A program made the translations under genes and the position numbers. 64,000 bases of DNA, taken from contig ML680053.1 of NCBI GenBank assembly GCA_007922225.1, positions 12,913,036 through 12,977,035 on the forward strand, read 5' to 3'. The stretch is from Emydura subglobosa. Taxonomy: Eukaryota; Chordata; Testudines; Chelidae. The notes under the pieces were generated by a model that was given only the letters and a program-made list of their open reading frames with translations, did not search any database and was not told where the DNA came from. Positions 38,001 through 50,000 of the stretch are shown here, piece by piece (positions within the stretch are counted from its first letter, which is position 1; each line of letters begins with the position of its first letter).

Positions 38001-41000
38001 TTTTAAAATATTTAAAGTACCTACTAAGCATTTTAAATACAAATCGGTGGAATGGAAAAGCAGGTAACAGGAATGTGGAAGGGAGGTAGTGAGAGAGTCA
38101 AGGGAAAAGGATCAAAGGAAGTGCAAGTAGCCATGGTGCAGGTGCAGGGAACTGAGGTAAGGAACAACGGGGGGAAAGAAGGGAGATACTTCAGGAGTTA
38201 GAGTGGACATACAGAAAGGGTATTCTGGAATTCAGGAAGTGTAGAGGTAAATTGTGGGGAACAAGCTATGCCACCCAAGTGCAGAGAGTGTGCAGAAGAA
38301 GAGGTGAAGGGGAAGGAGGACTTCTTCTATTGATTATTTTAAAAACTAGGGAAAGACCCCACCTAAAAATTCTGCAAACTGGCACTTACATTTGTTCTTT
38401 CCTCCATGAATACAATTATCACAAAAAAACCTAGGGACTCACTAGTTAAGGCAATACTCACCCATAAGCTACCTATCTTCACAAATACACAACACAGCAT
38501 ATTCCAACCCAACACAGCAGGACAACACATTCTCTTCCAATTCAAACCTATCCCCACCCACAATACAAATCAAAAATTAAATCAAACATAACCATAACTC
38601 TGACTATACAATTTAAGAAGCTACTATTAAGACATTGTGAATATATTACTATGCCCCTCTCTGAAATTTTTACCTAAGTGGCTTATAACTGGCACAGTGC
38701 CTAAAAATAGATGTTATTTCTTTTTACTAAATCAGAACTTTTCTTCTTTCTATTTAAAACACTTCTGACCATTTCTTATCTACTCTCTGTGGTTCAAAAT
38801 AGTCATTTATCAAAATCTAATTTCTAAGAAACCAGAGTACTTCAAAATCTGAGTTCAAATTGTGTGTTTAATTCATATTTTGGGAAATTGGCTTTGGTAT
38901 GTGGTGGGTGCAGATTTGCACTGGCAGAGAAAGTGCATGTGGTGGTTAATAGGACAGTAATGTGAATGGCTATTGTTATATGTGATTGAGAAGATAGGTT
39001 GTGTGTGGATAGTTTGGATCTTAATGTTTCCCTAAATAAGTGGCTTCCTAGATTTTTAGTGATTGAGTTCTTAGGAAAGCCCCTGGAACAACATTAACTT
39101 GTAATTGGATCACACTTCAGCATTGTTCTGTATATTTTATAGTAATTCAGCCTCCCCTATGACAAATGGCTCTAGAATGAAAAATGGAGAGTTGCTAGAC
39201 AAGCTGGTGTTGAGCTATGGCATGGCAAAAAAAAATTTTTTTTAATTAAGACTTTTCAAAAAGTGTATTCACCTGCTTTTGTTCTAGAAATTGCTTATCC
39301 GTTTCACCTCAAATTTGTGTCAACCCTTAACTTATTGCAAATATAGGGATAGCAGGAAAGAAAGTATAAAGAGTTTTCAGGAGAAGATATGAAGGAGCAG
39401 GTTGGGTTTCAGGACGGGACACGGGCTGTGACATGATAGGTGGTTACAGAGCTATGGAATGCTTGAAGAGAAGAAGCTTGATCCTTATACTGAAGAGGAA
39501 GAGATGCCATTGTAATGAATCTAGAAGAAGAGGTGTTGTCAGAGCACTGGGAGAGGAAGATGATATTGGGCTAAGTTTTTTATGGGAGTGGAGTTTTAGG
39601 GAAGGGAAACTGCAAAGGAGGAGGTTGCAGTAGTCAAAATGGGAGATAACTAATACACAGCCTTGGAAACAAGGAAACCTTTGTTGCATGGTTCAGGAAA
39701 TTACTAGGATAAAAAAATTTAAAACTTCATTNNNNNNNNNNNNNNNNNNNNNNNNNNNNNNNNNNNNNNNNNNNNNNNNNNNNNNNNNNNNNNNNNNNNN
39801 NNNNNNNNNNNNNNNNNNNNNNNNNNNNNNNTATTTTCTAATTTATGTTGGTCTTGGAAAAAACAGACTTTTGCTTTTGGGAAAAGCCCGGCAGATCTGT
39901 ATCCGTATGAAATGATCATTTAGTGTATTTCCACCTTTTATTAAATGGATTTGGCTTTGGAGGCAGACGCCGTTGGTAAAGCTCACAGCCTGTCCAATTA
40001 TCTTGAGATCTTATCTTGAGTCTAGCAGCACTGCAGTCTAATCCGGCTCAAATTCAGTGCTTCTCTAGCTCCATCTGGGCTGCCAACTCCTCACGAGGGT
40101 CCTAATTCAGGAAAGCATCCATGTTCAGGAAGGATTCTTAAGAACATATTCAATTGCTTTCCTCAATCAGGCCTAATAATAATAATAAACCTAGCTAAGA
40201 TATGCTGTTTCAGCAAGGTAATTTATGCCTAAATGACATAATTAGGACTAATCCCTTATGCTTTAAATTAGGCACATCCATAAGTACTTTGCTGAATCAG
40301 GATCTAAAGCCCCAATCTTGCAAGCACTCGATTCTTGATCCTGCAAAAGCATTAATCTATTCATGTGAGTAGTCAAGAGGCACTGCTATGTGAGCAAGTT
40401 ACATCATGTGTGCAGGATCACAGCCCAGGCTATGAAGGTTACCAAACTCAGTCCTGCAGGTTGTTGAGCTCTCTGACACTTAAGTGCTTCCCTGGAGCAG
40501 GCACTCTACGGGATCACTGCTGGTGTTCACAAGGACTCTGCGCTGAAAAGGGGATGCAGTTCCCGGCTCGTTTTCTCTCTAGACTATCAACTCCGTTAAT
40601 AATGTTACCTGAGGCTGTGACCAAGAACTATTGCGTTCAATTACAGAAATATGTACCCAGAATTCTTACTATCCCCTTAAAAAGACAGTCAACTAAAATG
40701 GCACATTTCTGTCTGAAATGTTTTACCAGTTTATTGTTACAAGTAACACCTAAGAAAGGCTGAAGAAAAACTACATTAACCTCTGCTTTTTCCTGCAGCT
40801 TATTCACTTTGTGCATTTGACAGTACTTTGTGTACAGTTAGTTTCCATTCTACAGTCAGTTTCCTGTGTTGTTTGTGTGGATCTTTCACACTATGACAAG
40901 GAGGGTAAAGCTGACTAGATTTCAAGCTGACCAAGTCCCTTGAATAAATCTATGCTCTGAAAACATCATCAGTTTGCATATTTATTGTACAAATATTGAT

Positions 41001-44000
41001 TCCAAAATTTAGTGCACTAATTCACTTACTCATTAGAGCAACAAATGGAACAAAACTTGATATTTCCCTTCCATTTATTTGAAAACCTGCTGCATATCAC
41101 TGCAGTTGCCCTGCATTTCCTCTAATCTGTGTGAGAATACGATTCCTCAGACTGTGATGTTCAACATAATAATCATATTAAGTCTTACCTGATAGCATAT
41201 GTAGAAGCTGTACACATTAGAAATAAAACTAACACCATCAGGACCCCAGTCAGTCCTGGAACTGCAATATAAACACACAAGATTTAAAATTGTATTAAGA
41301 AAAAGTATACTTATCTGTTATGACCATTTAAAGCACTAGTTTGTTTTAGGAGCACAAATCATTCATTGATCTAGATGATTTATTTGATTTGTGTGACTTA
41401 TTTATTTCTAAGAGCCAATTTTCCAAATGACCACAGTTTCAGAGAATTTTGTGCAAAATAGATTTTCACTGTTATTCTCCACCTCGAGGGAAATATGCTT
41501 TCTTCCTTGCATTAGTCCATGTATATACAGATGCATCTAAAATTCACAATTTACTGTTAGCTTCTCCTCTTGTACCCCCTTTGCACCATGAACCAGCTGG
41601 ATCTCAGCAGGTAGCTTTCTAACAGCACAGGCTTTCTGTTTGCTGTAAAGGCTGATTTTACAATAGCTTTGAAATCTCTTTCAGAGCTAGCTAATTGCAG
41701 AACATTTCATTTTTAATTTCGAAAGTTACAATTTTTTTAAAACGTACAGCTCTCCAAAACACCACAATTAAAAAATTGGTCAGAGAAAGAGAATTTCAAG
41801 CAAATCAACTGCAATGCCAGCTGTTGCTAAAATCATTTACAGACCCATTTTACCCTGAAATGGGAAAAATGCTGCAATTAGTCTTCATGACATAGTATAA
41901 TGTTTGAAGTTGTTGACTGTATAACAAAACCTGCGAGGATGAGCTGCAGTTAGCATTCCAGATTGAGAGGACAAAATCTTTAAATTACCTGAGTTAATGC
42001 TGGCATCTGATTTTCAAAGTTGGGGGCCTAAGAATTATATATAATGAGCAAACACTTAAAGGCCATGAAGTGTTGCATCTGAGTATTTTACCTCTTGAAA
42101 AAAGAAAGCCATTCAGAGTTTTAACATGTAAGGACCCAGGCCTGCAAAGCCACATGCTTAATATTACATGTGATTAATATGCGTTAATATTACATGTGAT
42201 TAATATTAGGGATCAATGGGATCACTCACAGCATGTAAAGTTAAGCAAGTGCCTAAGTCTTTGCAGAATTACGGTCTAAGAGCTTGATCCTGCCCCAACT
42301 GAAGTCAATGGCAAAGCTTTCATTAGTTATAATGGGGCAGGATCCAGTCCTCTGTACTTACAAGTGGAGGCCAAAATGTTCAGAAATAACAAGTGGTTTT
42401 AAGTGTCTCAATTTTGGGGGGTCATAGTAGAGACTTGATTTTTTAGAAAATGCTGAGCACCCGTCTGTAGAAAACCAAACTATTTTAATATGTCTAAAGT
42501 TGGAGACCCAAAACTTTAGGCACCCACAATCAATGGGAGTTTTGCCCTGGACTTCAGTGGATCCAGGATTTCACCCTGATTCTTAGAAAAAACAAGGAGA
42601 GTTACAATAAAGTTTGTCTCCTTTCTCTTCATTTTTCTTTTTAAATCAAAATTTTCAATCTGTGCATGATTGAAAAGTTATTCCCTTCCCCCTGCCTCTC
42701 ATTACCCCTCCAATTCATTCAGAACACAGCTGCTAAAATCAACCTCCTAAACCTTCACTCCAACCATGTCAGCACATTCTTCAAATTCACCAACACTTGT
42801 TCTTCTCTTCTGCATCAAATTCAAGTTTCTTGTTCTTACCTACAAACCCCTCTCTACTCTGTTCCCTCCCTACTTATCTGCTTTTATTTCTTTTCCCTTT
42901 ACACCCCACACCATTCCTTACACTCCACCAGCGATGACAACTTTCAACATCCATCTGTTTCTCCCACAAGCATCTTCACACTTCCTAATAAAGCATCTTC
43001 ACACTTCCTAGTATGCTGCCCCTTCAGCATGAAGTGTGCTCACTGGATTAGTCTGTAAAGTCATCATCCTTCAAGGAGAGCAAAAACTGGCTTCAAGACT
43101 GAGGTTGGTAAGTGTAAGGAGGGGATGGTCTGATGAGACTGCCTACAATGGCACGTAGCCAATCTGCAACTGCTAGTAGCAAATATCCCCAATGGCCGGT
43201 GGAGGTGGGGAGGGCTCTGAGTTACCACAGGAGAATTCTCTCCCAGACCCATCTTGATGAAATGCTCAGGGTCCAGCTGACTGCCATATATGGGGTCAGG
43301 AAGAAATTCCACTCTACTCCCCCCAGGGTCAGACTGGCAGAGATCTGGGGAGTTTTTGCTTTTCTCTGCTGCATGGGGCACATGTCACTTGCAGATTTAA
43401 ATTAGCGTAAATGATGGATTCTCTGTAACTTGAAGTCTTTAAATCATGATGTGAGGACATCAGTAACTCAGCCAGAGGTTAGGGGTCTAGTACAGGGGTG
43501 GGTGGGCAAGGTCCTGTGGTCCACAATACGCAGGAGTCACTAATGCATCTAGTCACTAGATCAGTGTTTCTCAACCTGGAGGTTTAGAGGGGTCACAAGT
43601 GCAGAGGTGGTATTGGGGGTGGCAAGAAAGGCAATTGCCTGGAGCCACAGGGGCGCCATGAAACTAAGTTACATGCCTCAGCCCCGTGGGGGTGGGACTC
43701 AGGCTTCAGGGGTACAGTAGTTTGGAAAGGTTAAGAACCACTGCACTAGATGATCATGCTGGTCCCTTCTGGCCATAAAGTCTATGAGTCAGTGCCAATT
43801 AGCCACCAGATTTACACTGCCATTCAGATCATCACGGCTTTACTATGGAAGTTGCACCACTGACACCTGGTCTGGATTTGGCTCAGAACTTTTGAAAACT
43901 GTTTTCTACAGACTGTTAATTCCAGCAAGTGCACTGGGAACAAGAGACACGGGAGCCCGTCCTGCAGTCCTTTCAGATGGAACTTTCTTTTGGTTTGATT

Positions 44001-47000
44001 CTATGCTGTCTCACATCAAACCCTACCAAATTAATATTGTAGTATTCTGTCTTCACTCTGCACAGAGGTGGCTGCACAAGGCGAAAGGCAGTGGAGAATT
44101 AGACCGTTAGGTGCCAATGCGCATTGTGTCTTATTGAGGAATGCCTGCATCATCAGAGCCAAGGAATCCATTCCATAATGCAAGCACATTGTTCTCTGTC
44201 ATGTGCATGCAGATAAAACCTCTTTGCTCATTTATTTTTAGGATTATAATTGCTTGTTCCTATGTCGCAGTTGAATCATTCTAAAGTTGAACTGATCCTT
44301 ACATAAACCAGCTGAGAGAACCAGTCTGCTTTTTGGTTATATTTCTTTTTCTAACATTGGATAATCCAGAAATTTAGTTTTAATATTATGCAGAATCACT
44401 GTCTGAAACTAACCATTTTCCACTGAATCGTACAGAACAACAGCTTTGAAGATATTGCTCATACCATTCCAAGGATTTCTGTAACTCCTACTTCCTGACT
44501 ACTGGGTAAGCAAACCCAGGTTCATCTCTCCATGTGCTTGGCGTAACAAATGTCAGATTTGCATAACATAAATGCAGAAACTAAATATTTTGTCTGGAGC
44601 ATGATGATGAGAAACAGCAAACAATTCCATTTATTTTATTTTATTTGGGCTGCAGATAATAGAGCAACACATTTTCAAGCCATTATATTTAATGCCTGTT
44701 TTCTAAATATTCTGGTCAAGGTTACTGAACCAGTAACATACATCCTCAACTAGATCACAGTTTTCTTTTTAAAATAGTGAGATTCTCCTTGCAGCCATCT
44801 GGAGTTGGGGGTGGCGAGTTATTATCCACGAATATTCTGTGAGGCAGAAGCTTTCCCTTCATTTACGGTTAATATCTCCTCTAAAGGACTGAACACCCTC
44901 AACTCACACTGAAGATGGGCAGAGAAGTTGAGGCTGCTCAGTACCTTGAAGTCACTAAGCCTTGCAGGACTGGGCTATCCATAAAGGACAGGAAAGCAGA
45001 TGAAGTGGGTCACTTGCCTAAAAAAGCCCCTTAATTCTGGCTCAGGCTACAACTAGCCTTTCAGTTCGCCTCCCTCAGAGACTCACCCCTCTTCTAAATA
45101 TTAGGAGAGATTTACTGAGCGACCTGTATTAACGTGGAGCAACAAACTGAACCCTACCATCCCCAATTACTCAGTCTGCCTTGACATCCAGCTACAGCAG
45201 TTGGTAAGTCTCCATCAAAGTTACTCCATGGGATGAGGCTCTAGAGGGACCACCCTTTGCTTTATTTTCTCTCTTCTCCAAAAACTAAAGGCCTCATCCT
45301 TCTCTCACTGAAGTCAATGGACGTTTGGTTTTTGACTGGAATAGGAGCAGGATAGGTCCCTAAGATCACCTGTATGTTACTACGTGGATACAGTGAAAGA
45401 ACTTAAAGATCACTCAGGAACACTGTGATCCCAGCTCCATGCCTAGAGACATGGAGGTAAATCCCACTGACTTCCATGGGAACTGCGGGCAAAAATGAGA
45501 CCATTGTCTGTGACTGTTCTGGCTGACAATATATTTCTGGTTTTACTGCAACATGAAACCTAAACCAATTAATCTGCTTATCTGTTCCATAGAGAACATC
45601 ACCAACTTACCAGTAGTGAAAAGGAGTTTCCTGGGGTCCTGAAAAACAGAGGCAAAACAAACAGTTGATATTTATCATTTTATATCCCTTAATCTAATTA
45701 TAAGAAACTGCTCATAAATTCCACATGCCTCAATACGCCAGTCGACCTCTAAGCCTGCCTGTAAAAATGGCCTGTATAACTGGTAATAGATAACAATGCC
45801 AACTAACCTCTGTCAATGTAAACTGAACCTTTTGCCAGCCGTGCAAAAACCAACTGCACACTGAATAAGAAAGCAGAGTAATGGGATAATCAGATGTTTC
45901 TCTACTTTCATAGATAATCATTTTAAAAAACTACTTTCTCTAGCTTCCGAATGGTTTTAGGGGATTTAAAGATTGTAAAGCTGAATATAAAGACAAGGGG
46001 CAGCTATTGTTGCTCCCCAGTGAAGTCAACTGGAATTTTGTCATGGACTTCAATGGCAGCAGGACTGAGCTTACTGTGTCTGCCTCAAGGAGTTCACAAT
46101 ATCAGGCCAAAAGCTTCTCTCCAGTTCCCTGAAGGCAGAGAGTGGGGAAGAGCAGCAGATCTGAGGGGAGGGAAAAAGGGCGGAGAGCCTACACTGCAGG
46201 ATGCTTCCATAATCCCCTTGATCCTGCGGAAGCCCCTCTCTGCCCTATCTTCACCAGAAAAAAAAATGGTGTGTTCTTAATTCGAGTTCTCTAACTCAGT
46301 GTTTCTCAACCTTTTAAGAAGCAAGTACCCCCATAACTTCTGAAAATTTTAATAAGTACCCCCAACACTCAATTTTCCAAGGGATTTTATATTTACAGAT
46401 TAATGTGAATTATATGTTGGAAGAAGGGCTGAGTATATAAGGCCGTGATATGACAGATGTCAGATCTAGTGTGGGTAGGGATACCACCTTTACACCTGGG
46501 GTGCACAATTCAAGTACGTACCTGGGCTAGAGGTAATGTTGGCCAAAGCTAGGAGGCTTTGAGCGGCTGCCATGCCAAATTTTTTGCCATAGATTTGAGA
46601 GGAGGAAGGGGTGAGAGAGAGAGAAGGAAGGAGGGCGAGAAAGAGAGAGACAGGAAAAGAGGCAACTGGTAAAATCTGGGGCTGTCATACAGCAGTGAAA
46701 TTGACAAGTTTTCTGGGCACTGGGCTTTGAGCCAGGGAGGGGGGCTGCCCCCTGGGCAAGTTGCAGGTGGCTGCTGCCTGGCTGCCAGCCCAGGAGGTGG
46801 GAAACTGCCACCCAATCCAAGCTGGGGCAGAGGAGACTTCTGCACCGGCTGGGACCCAGGGATGTGGGCAGGCGGCTGCTGCCCATCTTCAAGCCGGGGT
46901 GCTGGAGGACGTCCCTCGGTTTGGAGCTGGGGTGTGGGTGGCTGCCGCCCAGCTCACAAGATGCAGGAGGCTGCCACCGGGCTCCCACTTGGGAGCTGGG

Positions 47001-50000
47001 ACCCGGCAGGAAGCAGGGGGCTGCTGCCCGCCTACCCCAGAAGCTAGTGGCTGCCGCCTGCCTCCTGTCTGGGAGTTGTAACCAGGAGGGAAGTGGAGAG
47101 CTGCCGCCCACCTACCAGCTCAGAGCTGGGACCTGGCAGGAAGCAGGTGGCTGCCACCCACCTCTCCCAAAAGCTGGCGGCTGCTGCCTGCCTCCCAACC
47201 GGGACCGGCCGTGAAGCGGGCAGCTGCAGCCCTGCTTCCCAGGACTGCGCAAGCTGCCGCCCGCCTGCCAGCTGGGACCTGTGACTGGGCAGGAAGCCGA
47301 CAGCTGCCGCACGCCTCCCCCAGAAGCCAGCAGCTGCCGCACGCCTCCCCTTCACGCTGTTTTTCCTGGGGTACCCCCTGCCTGTGTCTCACGTACCCCT
47401 AGGGGTACACGTACTATGATCTAACTGGAGATAAAATCCTAGTGGAGGCAAAGCAGTTAGTCGTTTTTGCATGAGTTAGTAGGTTGAGTTAAAGACTAGA
47501 CTCCTCCATAGGCTTTAACTCAACCTGCTAACTCATGTGAAAACTACCAACTACCTTGCGCCTCTACTAGGATTTTGCCTCAGGTTAGTTAACTCAAGTT
47601 AAGAACATACCTTTTTTTGTAGTGAAGATTAGGTCCATGAGGATCATGGATAAGAGGGAGGCATTATGGGAACAAGCAAGTATGTAGCAAAGGAGACAAT
47701 CATTCTGGAATCATTCCTCCACTCAACTTCAGAAGGATTCTGTGAGCGTAATTTAATGCTGACCTCATAAACACTAAATGATTCCTATTCCCCCACCACT
47801 TTGGGAGTAGCCTACCACCCAAAGAAGGGTTTAGGGAGCAATGCACAGTGGGGAAGCCTGTGGGTGCATGACTCCCATAGGCAGAGGAAAGGCAGAATGA
47901 GCCTTTAAGACTTTCTAAGGCCAGAGTGTTTCCCGCAAATGATCTTGTACTCTATATTCTGATATGGCTTGAGGAGAGAGATAGAAAAGTCAGCTGAGTA
48001 CAGCATTTTGCAAGCAGAAATCAGCTTCCAGCCTAATTCAGGCAGACAACTAAAGCCACAATAAAAGTATCTGATACTGTTCCCATTCAAACCAATAGCA
48101 GTTTGGCCATTGACTTGAATGAGAGCAAGACTGGCCTAAATCTGGTCATCCTTCAATCCATGTGCACATTACACTGTCTGCTTAATGCTGCAAATGCAGC
48201 ATCTATTTTCCTGCCTGTCCCATTGTATAAGGTTTAACGACAGAGCTAATGATACCAGTGTAAATGGTTCAACAAGGCCTGTCCAGCAGCAGTGAGGGCA
48301 GGGAAAAATGAGGCATAGAAGAGTGAAGTGACTTGCTGAAAGTCACACAGCAAGGAGGTGGTGGAGACTGCCGCTACAGATGTGCGTCACCCCCAGCCAC
48401 ACTGGCTCATATGTTTGGGTACTGTCCATCCTTTGGTGTGAAGTAGGTAGGAGGATTAACATGACAATGGACACCTCCTTAAAAATGATCCCATCATCCT
48501 GGAACCTCTCCACCTTCATGGAAAGCTTGGTTCTCTAGAGCAACTTGTGGCCAAACAACTCACGTTACATAGACAGAAAAGCAGACTGCCTCCAGGGATA
48601 GAACCTTGGCTCAGCAACTTGGTTGTCCTGACAGATGAAGAGGAGGCAACATTTTGGAGAAGAGGGACCTCAGAACAAATTTTCAAAGATACAGTAACTT
48701 TTTAGAAATATTTGATTAATTCCTAGCGGATGAAAACTGAGCTGTTGCTCTCCTTTTCCTTCCCTTTCCATTCCTTTACTTTTTTATTCTTTGTCTTTCT
48801 CCCCCCCCCTTTTTTTTGGGGGGGGAGGGAACCAAATAAATATAAATAAATAAGTGAAGTAACTTGCTCAAGGTCACACAAAAAGTCAGTGGCATAGCCA
48901 GGTCTCCTGACTCCCAATCAAGTGCGCTAGCCATCGAAAGGAAGAGAAAAAAAAATCATCATGATACTGCATTTTCACAGTATACAAGACATAAATCATA
49001 TAAATACATAAATCACTTATGGAAATTATAAGGCACCATACATCTATTTCAAGGAAAATATAAAAGAATAGATCACCCACCTCACCACGATAGTTTGCTG
49101 CATTTAGTGCCAAAAATTCTTCATTATAGTTCACAGAGAAGTTAAGGATATTTACCAGGTGAGCGGCAACATGTAAGACTATAAAACAGAACAAAACTCA
49201 GTTCACTAAGCTGCATTTTGAAGGTCACGTGAAGGCCCTGATCATGATAGCCATATGTGTAGGTGGATCCCCACTCTTCCATATATGAGCTTGTAGATCT
49301 GGGTCCCAAGTGATTTACTGGGCTGATTCCATCATTTTAATTTAGTCTATCATACTCCTAGCTTTTATATATGAACTACCCATTCATCATTTTCATTTGC
49401 ATATTTGGAACATTACATTTACTGACCTACAGATTTTATATAAGAACCTTCTTTATGGAACTTTTCCAGCTGTGACTGAAGTCAATTGGAAAACACCCAT
49501 TCACTTCAGGAGAAACAAGATCAAATCCTAGGAAACCATATGCTATTTTTGTACTAGGTGAGAGAGACTGATATAAAAATACAACACATTTTGAATGTTT
49601 TAGCATATTGTAATTTCTTTTCCCATTACATTTCTCTGATTGGGAGAATTAATCAAAGGACTGTGTCCAAGTCCTTAATACTTCATTGAAAATGGCAATA
49701 TTTTGTGATATTTACCTGAACGCTGCCCACATGTTTGCAATAGGTCTTCATCTCTAACATCCATGCTCCTCATTTAAATTGACTATATGTGGTCTGAATC
49801 AGTTATGATGGCAGTTTTTAATCTCATTTCATATATGAAATAAGAATTGACACTTCAGAACCTGTAACTTTAAAGGAAAATTTCCACCCAGATTTAGATC
49901 CCAAGCTTCAAAAATGTCTGAGAAAAACACTCACACATCTAAACAAAGAAACACAGGGAAAAACTACCCCAAAACATACTGCACAAGAAAAACCACAAGT

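Larger units (their letters stand above)
41262..45610 (-). other. NOX4: NOX4 intron 6
   Basis: A 4.3 kb intron with a small tandem duplication (42158-42206), an L2-like reverse-transcriptase remnant (42680-43060) and a CR1 3' end (43090-43790) interrupted by a hAT copy (43562-43743). 41300-42100 and 43800-45600 show no clear element apart from hairpin-type motifs near 42280-42350 and 45290-45360. Confidence 0.85.
45639..49080 (-). other. NOX4: NOX4 intron 5
   Basis: A 3.4 kb intron dominated by a hAT element with a GC-rich minisatellite (46298-47418) and two MIR-like fragments (48280-48380, 48835-48945). A C8/T8/G8 cluster lies at 48802-48826. 45660-46280 and 47430-48270 hold no clear element besides hairpin-type remnants. 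Confidence 0.85.

Noticed and set aside
42666..43058. 130-codon open frame as a possible gene
   Set aside because: Its residues match an L2-type reverse transcriptase end only in pieces and across a frame change, so it is a transposon remnant.
46527..47111. 194-codon open frame on the minus strand, the longest in the window
   Set aside because: It is composed of the GC-rich minisatellite and its flank. Similar frames exist on both strands and no protein family is visible.
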